The notes under the pieces were generated by a model. It saw nothing but the letters and a program-made list of their open reading frames with translations, was not told the origin of the DNA and did not search any database. Below, in pieces: positions 57,851-64,000 of a DNA stretch of 64,000 bases. The stretch spans positions 7,502,001 to 7,566,000 of the forward strand of contig NZ_CP108131.1 in NCBI RefSeq assembly GCF_036203305.1, read 5' to 3'. The stretch comes from Streptomyces sp. NBC_00190 (GTDB lineage Bacteria > Actinomycetota > Actinomycetes > Streptomycetales > Streptomycetaceae). Every line of letters starts with the position of its first letter. Within the stretch, counting starts at the first letter, position 1. Position numbers and translations under genes: made by a program.

Positions 57851-59248
57851 TCAGAGGACCAGCGACAGCAGCAGGACGCAGCCGAGGCCGACCACCGAGA
57901 TGATGGTCTCCATCACCGACCAGGTCTTCAGGGTCTGGCCCACGGTCATCCCGAAGTACTCCTTGACCAGCCAGAATCCGGCGTCGTTGACGTGGCTGAA
58001 GAACAGCGAGCCCGCCCCGACGGCGAGGACCAGCAACGCCGTCTCGGTGGTGGACATGCCGGCGGCCAGCGGAGCCACCAGTCCGGCCGCCGAGATCGTC
58101 GCCACCGTTGCGGAGCCCGTGGCGAGGCGGATGGCCACGGCGATCAGCCAGGCCAGCAACAGGGTGGGAATGGCCCAGTTCTTCGACAGGTCCAGGATCA
58201 TCTGGCCGACACCCGCGTCGATCAGGGTCTGCTTGAAGCCGCCGCCCGCGCCGACGATCAGCAGGATGCCGGCGATCGGGGCCAGGGACCTGTCGACCGT
58301 CGTGGCCAGGCGGTCCTTGGTGAAGCCCGCCGCCCGGCCGAGGGTGAACATGCCCACCAGCACCGCCGCGAGCAGCGCGATCAGCGGGGAGCCCGCGACG
58401 TCGGTGACGCGCTGCAGCGGGTCGGCGGGGTCGTTGACAACGATGTCCACCAATGCCTTGACCAGCATCAGCGCCACCGGGAGCAGCACCGTGAAGACAG
58501 TGGCCCCGAACCGGGGACGGTGCTCCGGGTCCGCCGAGGGCCGCTGCGCGATCATGTTCTCCGGCGCCGGGATGTCCACCCACCGCGCCGCGTACCTGGA
58601 GAACAGCGGCCCGGCGATGATCACGGTCGGGATGGCGACGAGGATGCCGAGGGCGAGGGTGACGCCCAGGTTCGCGTGGAGCGCGTCGATGGCGACGAGC
58701 GGCCCGGGGTGCGGCGGGATCAGCCCGTGCATCACGGACAGGCCGGCGAGTGCCGGTATGCCGATCCGCATCAGGGAGCAGTTGCCGCGCTTGGCCACCA
58801 GCAGCACCACCGGTATCAGCAGCACGATGCCGACCTCGAAGAAGAGCGGCAGCCCGATCACGGAGGCGATCAGCACCATGGCCCACGGCATGGCCCGGCC
58901 CTTGGCCCGGGCGAGGATCGTGTCGACGATCTCGTCAGCGCCGCCCGAGTCCGCGAGCAGTCGGCCGAGGACGGCACCGAGCGCGATGAGTACGCCCACG
59001 CCCGCGACCGTGGCGCCGAGTCCGGAGGTGAAGCTGGAGATCGTCTTGGCCAGCGGTGCGCCGGCGAAGACCCCGAGGGCCAGCGAGCCGACCGTCAGCG
59101 CCAGGAAGGGGTGCAGCTTGAGGCGGGTGATGAGCAGGACGATGACGGCGATGCCCGCGAGGACGGCGATCCCCAGCTGGGTGTTCCCGGCCGAGGTGAT
59201 CGGTCCGGTGCCGGCCGCTGCCAGGGTCTCGACGCTGAGACTGGTCAA
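57851..59248 (-). CDS. gntP: Gluconate:H+ symporter (GntP family)
   Basis: Gluconate permease of 465 residues, about 12-14 membrane segments. Signatures: LKLHPFLALTVGSLALGVFAG, IPPHPGPLVAIDALHANLGVTLALG and FFSHVNDAGFWLVKEYFGMTVGQTLKTWSVMETI, all diagnostic for the GntP family. TTG 59248 has GGAA eight bases upstream. It is second in an operon after gluconokinase; the 54-base gap holds repeats of GGGTGTC-type heptamers. Imports gluconate for phosphorylation by the upstream kinase. Confidence 0.95.
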   Translation of the reverse strand: MTSLSVETLAAAGTGPITSAGNTQLGIAVLAGIAVIVLLITRLKLHPFLALTVGSLALGVFAGAPLAKTISSFTSGLGATVAGVGVLIALGAVLGRLLADSGGADEIVDTILARAKGRAMPWAMVLIASVIGLPLFFEVGIVLLIPVVLLVAKRGNCSLMRIGIPALAGLSVMHGLIPPHPGPLVAIDALHANLGVTLALGILVAIPTVIIAGPLFSRYAARWVDIPAPENMIAQRPSADPEHRPRFGATVFTVLLPVALMLVKALVDIVVNDPADPLQRVTDVAGSPLIALLAAVLVGMFTLGRAAGFTKDRLATTVDRSLAPIAGILLIVGAGGGFKQTLIDAGVGQMILDLSKNWAIPTLLLAWLIAVAIRLATGSATVATISAAGLVAPLAAGMSTTETALLVLAVGAGSLFFSHVNDAGFWLVKEYFGMTVGQTLKTWSVMETIISVVGLGCVLLLSLVL

Positions 59249-59302
59249 AGTGACGTTTCCTTAGTTCGCGGGTGTCTCGGGTGTCTTGGGTGACTTGGGT
59301 GT

Positions 59303-59836
59303 CTATGCGGTCTCGGTCGTCTCGGACGTGGGGATCCGGCGCAGGGCGGCCAGCGCCCGTTCGGTGATCTCTTCGGGGGAACCGGACACGTCGACGACGA
59401 CGCCGGCCTCGTCCTCCTGGAGCGGTTCCAGCGTGGCGAACTGCGAGTCCAGCAGGGTGGCGGGCATGAAGTGGCCGGTGCGGTCCGCCATCCGCCGCTC
59501 GATCAGGGGCCGTTCACCGGTCAGGTGGACGAACACCGCCCCGGGGGCCGCGGCGCGCAGCCGTTCGCGGTAGGCGCGCTTGAGGGACGAGGCCGAGACC
59601 ACGCCGCCGCCGAGTTCGGCCCGGCCGCGGATCCACTCGCCGACGGCGTCGAGCCACGGCCACCGGTCGGCGTCGTCCAGCGGGACGCCGGCCGACATCT
59701 TCGCGACGTTGGCCGCGGGGTGGTAGGCGTCGCCTTCCGCGTACGGAAGGGCGAGCGCCTCCGCGAGCAGCCGGCCCACGGTCGTCTTGCCCGTGCCGGC
59801 CACGCCCATCACCACAATGACGCGCTGGGTGCTCAC
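59303..59836 (-). CDS. gntK: Gluconokinase
   Basis: A 177-residue kinase that phosphorylates gluconate to 6-phosphogluconate. The P-loop is VVMGVAGTGKTTVGRLLAEAL. Further signatures are YAEGDAYHPAANVAKMSAGVPLDDADRWPWL and SSLKRAYRERLRAA, all canonical. GTG 59836 has GAGG five bases upstream and puts the P-loop at the expected place; an upstream ATG at 59878 adds 14 residues with a weak ribosome site. It is first gene of the gntK-gntP operon, divergent from the GntR-type regulator. Confidence 0.94.
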   Translation of the reverse strand: MSTQRVIVVMGVAGTGKTTVGRLLAEALALPYAEGDAYHPAANVAKMSAGVPLDDADRWPWLDAVGEWIRGRAELGGGVVSASSLKRAYRERLRAAAPGAVFVHLTGERPLIERRMADRTGHFMPATLLDSQFATLEPLQEDEAGVVVDVSGSPEEITERALAALRRIPTSETTETA

Positions 59837-59891
59837 GCCTACCTCGCTGTCCTCGTCGACATCGGTTCGTGCGGGCATCACTGAAGCCCAT

Positions 59892-59904
59892 TAAGTAGTA
59901 CTTA
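59892..59904. promoter_or_regulatory. Palindromic operator of the gluconate regulator
   Basis: TAAGTA-G-TACTTA, a perfect 13-bp AT-rich palindrome in a very GC-rich context, between the divergent gntK and GntR-type genes. TAnGT...ACnTA arms are typical of FadR-subfamily GntR proteins. Confidence 0.65.
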
Positions 59905-59969
59905 TTCAAGGGTCTGATGGAAAACGTCACATCTTTGGGTCGCCCGGGGCGTCACCGTACGCTTACGCC

Positions 59970-60680
59970 ATGACCACCGACGGCAGCTCCGGGCAGGGGC
60001 TCCACTCCCACGTGCTGGACACGCTCGGGCTCGCGATCACGGCGGGGGAGTACCTGCCGGGCAGCGTGCTGCGCACGGACGAGATCGCGGAACGCTTCGA
60101 CGCCTCCCGCACGGTGGTGCGCGAGGTCGTCCGCGTGCTGGAGTCGATGCGGCTGGTCGAGTCCCGCCGGAGGGTAGGGGTCACCGTGCGCCCCACCGCC
60201 GAGTGGAACGTCTACGACCCGCGCGTCATCCGCTGGAGGCTGGCCGGCGCCGACCGCCCCCGCCAGCTGCGTTCCCTCACCGTGCTGCGATCCGCGATCG
60301 AGCCGGTCGCGGCCGGGCTCGCGGCGGCCCGGGCCACCCCGGAGCAGTGCGCCGAGCTCACCGAGGCGGCCCTCGGCATGGTCAGCACCTCACGGGGCCA
60401 CCAGCTCGACGTCTACCTGCGCCACGACATCGCCTTCCACCGCGTCGTGCTCAACGCCTCCGGCAACGAGATGTTCGCCCGCCTCGGGGACGTGGTCGCC
60501 GAGGTGCTGACCGGGCGCACCGAGCACGCGGTGATGTTCCACGACCCCGACCCGGCGGCCGTCACCCTGCACGTCCAGGTCGCCGAGGCGGTACGGGAGG
60601 GCGACGCGGCCCGCGCCGAGGCGCTGACCCGGCAGATCGCGGTGGGCGCCCTGGAGGAGCTGGACGTACTCGCCCCGTAG
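59970..60680 (+). CDS. gntR: GntR-family regulator, FadR/FCD type
   Basis: A 236-residue regulator. The winged helix is LHSHVLDTLGLAITAGEYLPGSVLRTDEIAERFDASRTVVREVVRVLESMRLVESRRRVGVTV. The C-terminal FCD helical domain has metal-binding candidates Asp and His in YLRHDIAFHR and His in LHVQVAEAV. WNVYDPRVIRWRLAG is characteristic of gluconate-operon GntR proteins in actinobacteria. It is divergent from gntK with a palindrome between, so it probably represses gntKP and itself until gluconate or 6-phosphogluconate is present. Confidence 0.92.
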   Translation: MTTDGSSGQGLHSHVLDTLGLAITAGEYLPGSVLRTDEIAERFDASRTVVREVVRVLESMRLVESRRRVGVTVRPTAEWNVYDPRVIRWRLAGADRPRQLRSLTVLRSAIEPVAAGLAAARATPEQCAELTEAALGMVSTSRGHQLDVYLRHDIAFHRVVLNASGNEMFARLGDVVAEVLTGRTEHAVMFHDPDPAAVTLHVQVAEAVREGDAARAEALTRQIAVGALEELDVLAP

Positions 60681-60687
60681 GCGGTGC

Positions 60688-60702
60688 CCGCCCCGAGGGC
60701 GG
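60688..60702. terminator. Short convergent hairpin
   Basis: CCGCCC (60688-60693), loop CGA, GGGCGG (60697-60702), eight bases after the gntR stop and before the converging sigma-factor stop. Small but well placed. Confidence 0.5.
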
Positions 60703-60721
60703 AGGCGGACACCCCGGCCGG

Positions 60722-61606
60722 TCAGGCGTCGAGTGCGGCGATCTCGATCTCGCGCAGGCGATCCGGTTCCGCGATCACGTCGATCCCGGTGATCAGGCCG
60801 TCCTCGATGGTGAAGGTGAGTACCAGGAACAGCCGTCCCAACGGGGCCATCGCCAGGCCGACGACGCCGTCGACCAGAGCCGGCTGCGTGGACTGCGCCC
60901 GCCGCATGGCCGCCATCGCGCCCCGCGCGACGGTGACGGCGCCGCTGATGAGGAGGGGAGCGGCGGTGGGTCCGACGGCCTTGTCCGCCCGCAGCACCAC
61001 GTCGGGATCGAGCAGCGCGACCAGCGCGTCGAAGTTCCCGCCGCGGGTGGCGGCCAGGAAGGCGTCCACGACGCGGCGCTGACGGGTCAGATCGGCCTCG
61101 GGCACCAGCGGGGCGCCCTTGACCCGGCGGCGGGCGCGGCTCGCGAGCTGCCGGGTCGCCGCCGGGGAGCGGTCGATCATCGGGGCGATCTCGTCGAACG
61201 GCACCGCGAACAGGTCGTGCAGCACGAACGCGATCCGCTCGGCCGGCGTCAGCGTGTCGAGCACCACCAGCAGGGCCAGCCCGACCGAGTCGGCGAGCAC
61301 CGCCTCCTGCTCGGGATCGACCGTGTCCTCGCGGCTGACGACCGGGTCCGTGGCATACGTCTCCATGGAGTCCTCACGCCGGGACTCGCGGGAGCGCAGC
61401 ATGTTCAGGCACACGCGCGCCACGACCGTGGTCAGCCACCCGCCGAGGTTCTCGATGTCGCCGGTGTCCGAGCGGTTGAGGCGCAGCCACGCTTCCTGGA
61501 CGGCGTCGTCGGCCTCGCTGAGCGAGCCGAGCATCCGGTAGGACACCGCTCTCAGGTGAGAGCGGTGCCCTTCGAAACGTTCCGTCAGCAATGAGCTGTC
61601 GTTCAC
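60722..61606 (-). CDS. SigJ-like ECF sigma factor with SnoaL-like tail
   Basis: A 294-residue sigma-70 factor. Region 2 is HRSHLRAVSYRMLGSLSEADDAVQEAWLRL and region 4 is LTPAERIAFVLHDLFAVPFDEIAPMIDRSPAATRQLASRARRRVKG. A SnoaL-like domain follows (VVDAFLAATRGGNFDALVALLDPDVVLRAD, LTFTIEDGLITGIDVIAEPDRL). GTG 61606 has AAGGGA nine bases upstream; GTG 61627 is possible. It belongs to the SnoaL-tailed SigJ/ECF41-like assembly but lacks an adjacent COE-type target gene, unlike the copy at 21.5 kb. Confidence 0.9.
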   Translation of the reverse strand: MNDSSLLTERFEGHRSHLRAVSYRMLGSLSEADDAVQEAWLRLNRSDTGDIENLGGWLTTVVARVCLNMLRSRESRREDSMETYATDPVVSREDTVDPEQEAVLADSVGLALLVVLDTLTPAERIAFVLHDLFAVPFDEIAPMIDRSPAATRQLASRARRRVKGAPLVPEADLTRQRRVVDAFLAATRGGNFDALVALLDPDVVLRADKAVGPTAAPLLISGAVTVARGAMAAMRRAQSTQPALVDGVVGLAMAPLGRLFLVLTFTIEDGLITGIDVIAEPDRLREIEIAALDA

Positions 61607-61808
61607 CTGTCGCAATCCCTTCCCCACAGCAGGTTCTCAAGATAGATCACCGGGAAAACGCCACGGTGAACGGGGCGTTGGAGCCGTGGTCCCGGGGTCC
61701 CACGCCGGTTCGGTCCGGGGCGAGGGGCTGCTGGATAATGGCGGTGCACAGCTGAAGCACTGAGGACGCCGGGTACGCATCGTGGTCCGGCAGAAGAGGG
61801 AGCCCCCG

Positions 61809-62156
61809 ATGGACGTGCAGCACTTCGAGCGGATCACCGCCTTCATCGAGGCGCGGCTCACCCCGCTGTTCGACGCGGAGACGGGCAGCGAGTACGGCTT
61901 CGGGATGGACGACACCTCCCGTGCGCTGCGTGCGCTGCGCAACGCCGTCCTCGAAGCCTCCGCCGTCAAGGGCCTCATCGAGCAGCGCAAGTCGGCCGAG
62001 CCGGCCACGCGCCGCGTCATCGACCAGTCGGTGGAGCACAACTGGGACGTACTGCGCGGCATCGCCCGCCAGTGGGAGGACCACGAGGACTTCCGCCACG
62101 AGTTCAAGCACCACGCGTGGGAGCTCGACCACCACCACGCCGCCGCGGCGGGCTGA
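61809..62156 (+). CDS. Small DUF6221-like protein
   Basis: A 115-residue soluble protein from ATG 61809 with GAGGGAG upstream. The layout (an N-terminal FIEARLTPLFDAE, a central AVLEASAVKGLIEQRKSA and a C-terminal RQWEDHEDFRHEFKHHAWELDHHH) resembles the abundant Streptomyces DUF6221 proteins, but without their usual cysteine motif. Six histidines cluster at the end. Function unknown. The 202 bases upstream contain no recognisable elements. Confidence 0.65.
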   Translation: MDVQHFERITAFIEARLTPLFDAETGSEYGFGMDDTSRALRALRNAVLEASAVKGLIEQRKSAEPATRRVIDQSVEHNWDVLRGIARQWEDHEDFRHEFKHHAWELDHHHAAAAG

Positions 62157-62187
62157 GCCCACGGATCCGGGACCCCGCCCGCAGACG

Positions 62188-62235
62188 CCGCCACCGTGCC
62201 CCGCCGGGCAGGTCCCCCCGGGGCGGCGGTGGCGG
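62188..62235. terminator. Bidirectional hairpin between the DUF6221-like and VOC genes
   Basis: CCGCCACCG (62188-62196) pairs with CGGTGGCGG (62227-62235). An inner CCCCG (62199-62203) pairs with CGGGG (62219-62223). It is located between two converging stop codons. Confidence 0.7.
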
Positions 62236-62255
62236 GCCGGGGGCCGTACGGTGCG

Positions 62256-62633
62256 CTACTCCGACGCCTTGCGGGGCGTGGTCTGCTGGACCGCCCAGCC
62301 GTTGCCGTCCGCGTCGGAGAAGTACACGAAGGAGCCCCAGGGCAGGTCCTGGATCTCCGTCACCTCGATGCCCCGGCCGCGCAGGTCCTCGTACGCCTCC
62401 TCGATATCGGTGACGACGACCTGCAGGTTGTCCAGCGATCCCGGGGTCATCCGGGTCAGCCCCTTGCCGATCGCGATCGAACAGGCCGACCCCGGCGGGG
62501 TCAGCTGTACGAAGCGGATGTCCTCGCTGACGGTGACGTCGTGGTCGGCGTTGAAGCCGAGCTTCTCGTAGAAGGCCTTGGCCCGGTCGACATCGGTGAC
62601 GGGCACGGCGACGAGTTCCAGCTTGATGTCCAT
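62256..62633 (-). CDS. VOC-family protein
   Basis: A 125-residue glyoxalase-fold protein: LELVAVPVTDVDRAKAFYEKLGF, FVQLTPPGSACSIAIGKGL, NLQVVVTDIEEAYEDLRGRGIEV and FVYFSDADGNGWAVQQ. The usual metal ligands are not all present, as in many single-domain actinobacterial VOC proteins. Its ATG is seven bases after the stop of the ABC transporter gene, so it is co-transcribed and may be an accessory to export or self-protection. Confidence 0.87.
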   Translation of the reverse strand: MDIKLELVAVPVTDVDRAKAFYEKLGFNADHDVTVSEDIRFVQLTPPGSACSIAIGKGLTRMTPGSLDNLQVVVTDIEEAYEDLRGRGIEVTEIQDLPWGSFVYFSDADGNGWAVQQTTPRKASE

Positions 62634-62640
62634 CCCGGCA

Positions 62641-64000
62641 TCATGCTCCCGACGCCGCTGCCGCGCCGTCCGACGCCACGTCGGCGGGCGTGTCCGCGGC
62701 CGCGAACTGGGTGCGGTACAGCTCCTCGTACCGGCCGCCCGCCGCCAGCAGCTCGGTGTGCGTGCCGCGCTCCACGATCCGGCCGTCCTCGACCACCAGG
62801 ATCAGATCCGCCGCCTGTACGGTCGACAGCCGGTGCGCGATCACCACGGCGGTCCGTCCCGCCAGAGCCTCGCCCAACGCCTCCTGCACCGCGGCCTCCG
62901 AGGTGGAGTCCAGGTGCGCGGTGGCCTCGTCGAGGATCACCACCCGCTGCCGGGCCAGCAGCAGCCGCGCGATGGTCAGCCGTTGCCGCTCGCCGCCCGA
63001 CAGGCGGTAGCCGCGCTCGCCGACGACCGTGTCCAGCCCGTCGGGCAGCGAGGCGACGAGTCCGTCCAGGCGGGACCGGCGCAGGGCCTCCCAGATCTCC
63101 TCCTCGGTGGCTCCGGGCCGGGCCAGCAGCAGGTTGGCCCGTACCGACTCGTGGAAGAGGTGCCCGTCCTGGGTGACCATGCCGAGCGTCTCGCGGATCG
63201 AGTCGGCGGTGAGGTCCCGTACGTCGATCCCGCCGATGCGGACGGCGCCCGCGTCGGCGTCGTACAGCCGCGGCAGCAGCTGCGCGATGGTCGACTTGCC
63301 GGCGCCGGACGAGCCGACCAGCGCGATCATCCGGCCGGGTTCCGCCCGGAACGACACCTCGTGCAGTACCCGCGTACCGCCCCGGGCGTCGAGGGTGGCG
63401 ACCTCCTCCAGGGAGGCGAGCGAGACCTTGTCGGGCGAGGGGTAGCCGAAGGAGACCCGGTCGAACTCGACGGCCACCGGCCCCTCCGGTACGCGGCGCG
63501 CGTCCGGCTTCTGCGTGATGAGCGGCTTCAGGTCGAGGATCTCGAAGACCCGCTCGAAGCTCACCAGCGCGCTCATCACCTCGACGCGGGCGCCGGCGAG
63601 CGCGGTCAGCGGGGCGTAGAGCCGGGTCAGCAGCAGCGCGAGGGCGACGACGGATCCGGCGTCCAGGGTCCCGCGCAGGGCGTAGTACCCGCCGAGCCCG
63701 TAGACCAGGGCGAGGGCCAGCGCGGAGACCAGGGTGAGGGCGGTGATGAAGGCGGACTGGGCCATCGCCGTACGGATCCCGATGTCCCGCACCCGGGCCG
63801 CCCGGGCCGCGAACTCCGCGGACTCGTCGGCGGGCCGCCCGAACAGCTTGACGAGCGTCGCGCCGGGAGCGGAGAACCGCTCGGTCATCTGGGTGCCCAT
63901 CGCGGCGTTCAGCGCCGAGGCCTCCCGCTGCATGGCCGCCATCCGCGCCCCCATCCGGCGAGCGGGCAGGACGAACACCGGCAGCAGCACGAGCGCCAGC
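62641..64000 (-). CDS. ABC exporter half-transporter (TM domain + ATPase), 5' end outside the window
   Basis: Type-I ABC exporter subunit; at least 449 C-terminal residues are present and the frame stays open to base 64000. The remaining membrane part (LPARRMGARMAAMQ, ITALTLVSALALALVYGLGGYYALRG) precedes the ATPase: GSSGAGKSTIAQLLPRLYDADAGAVRIGG (Walker A), TQDGHLFHESVRANLLLARPG (Q loop), YRLSGGERQRLTIARLLL (signature) and RVVILDEATAHLD (Walker B, Glu present). It works as a homo- or heterodimer; the substrate is unknown. The downstream VOC gene follows after seven bases. Confidence 0.93.
   Translation of the reverse strand, partial: LALVLLPVFVLPARRMGARMAAMQREASALNAAMGTQMTERFSAPGATLVKLFGRPADESAEFAARAARVRDIGIRTAMAQSAFITALTLVSALALALVYGLGGYYALRGTLDAGSVVALALLLTRLYAPLTALAGARVEVMSALVSFERVFEILDLKPLITQKPDARRVPEGPVAVEFDRVSFGYPSPDKVSLASLEEVATLDARGGTRVLHEVSFRAEPGRMIALVGSSGAGKSTIAQLLPRLYDADAGAVRIGGIDVRDLTADSIRETLGMVTQDGHLFHESVRANLLLARPGATEEEIWEALRRSRLDGLVASLPDGLDTVVGERGYRLSGGERQRLTIARLLLARQRVVILDEATAHLDSTSEAAVQEALGEALAGRTAVVIAHRLSTVQAADLILVVEDGRIVERGTHTELLAAGGRYEELYRTQFAAADTPADVASDGAAAASGA

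Noticed and set aside
59249..59302. GGGTGTC-type repeats between gntK and gntP as an operator
   Set aside because: Imperfect direct repeats inside an operon with no symmetry; no support for regulation.

Overview
The window is a chromosomal segment of a Streptomyces or very close relative. GC content is very high, with G/C at most third codon positions. It carries a chaplin, two tyrosinases with a MelC1 copper chaperone, Tat-dependent secreted enzymes, many ECF, TetR, MerR, IclR, GntR and XRE regulators, DasR- and Crp-type sites, and one rare TTA leucine codon. There is no rRNA, no CRISPR array, no complete mobile element and no obvious secondary-metabolite assembly line. About 50 protein genes, one tRNA and three clear gene remnants are supported. 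Both outermost genes run off the window.

Left part (1-20 kb). A partial tyrosinase is followed by a chaplin with a His-rich tail, a small secreted protein, a carboxylesterase and a membrane-anchored esterase. Next comes a phosphoesterase / MFS / beta-propeller operon, then a GNAT enzyme, an alpha/beta hydrolase, and a FhuF-like iron reductase with a short upstream reading frame and a large palindrome. A secreted subtilase follows. A C4-dicarboxylate transporter is divergent from a CitA/CitB-type two-component system. A complete melC1-melC2 operon and a helicase with helicase-associated repeats close this part.

Middle (20-35 kb). An epimerase sits beside an ECF41-type sigma factor. An ECF sigma factor is fused to a zinc anti-sigma-like region, a membrane anchor and an extracellular CAP domain. 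Then come a MerR/membrane-protein pair with a strong palindrome; an IclR regulator divergent from a KDPG aldolase / sugar kinase operon; an aldo/keto reductase plus serpin; a deleted chitinase that keeps its DasR-like site; tRNA-Trp; a HAD hydrolase; a VOC protein; an IS1380-like transposase remnant; and a TetR regulator divergent from a TetX-like flavin monooxygenase.

Right part (35-64 kb). A Tat lipoprotein related to dimethylformamidase precedes a SalK-like protein and an aldo/keto reductase. An ABC-2 permease follows a protein joining an extracellular hydrolase to an ABC ATPase. Then come a DNA ligase; an XRE-cupin regulator with a DUF6126 membrane peptide; an amine-dehydrogenase-like protein with a CMD partner; a cholesterol oxidase with KstR-like motifs; a decayed DUF6629 gene; a drug exporter; a very large subtilase with an early TTA codon; a degenerate serine hydrolase; a P450 followed by a WXG-like protein; a gluconate operon with its GntR regulator; a second SnoaL-tailed sigma factor; and a partial ABC exporter with a VOC protein.

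Themes. Many genes handle secreted polymers or their breakdown products (proteins, chitin, gluconate/KDG, sterols, melanin). Most regulators sit divergently beside their likely targets, and several of these gaps hold perfect palindromes visible by eye. Protein families were recognised from sequence motifs alone; no database search was possible.
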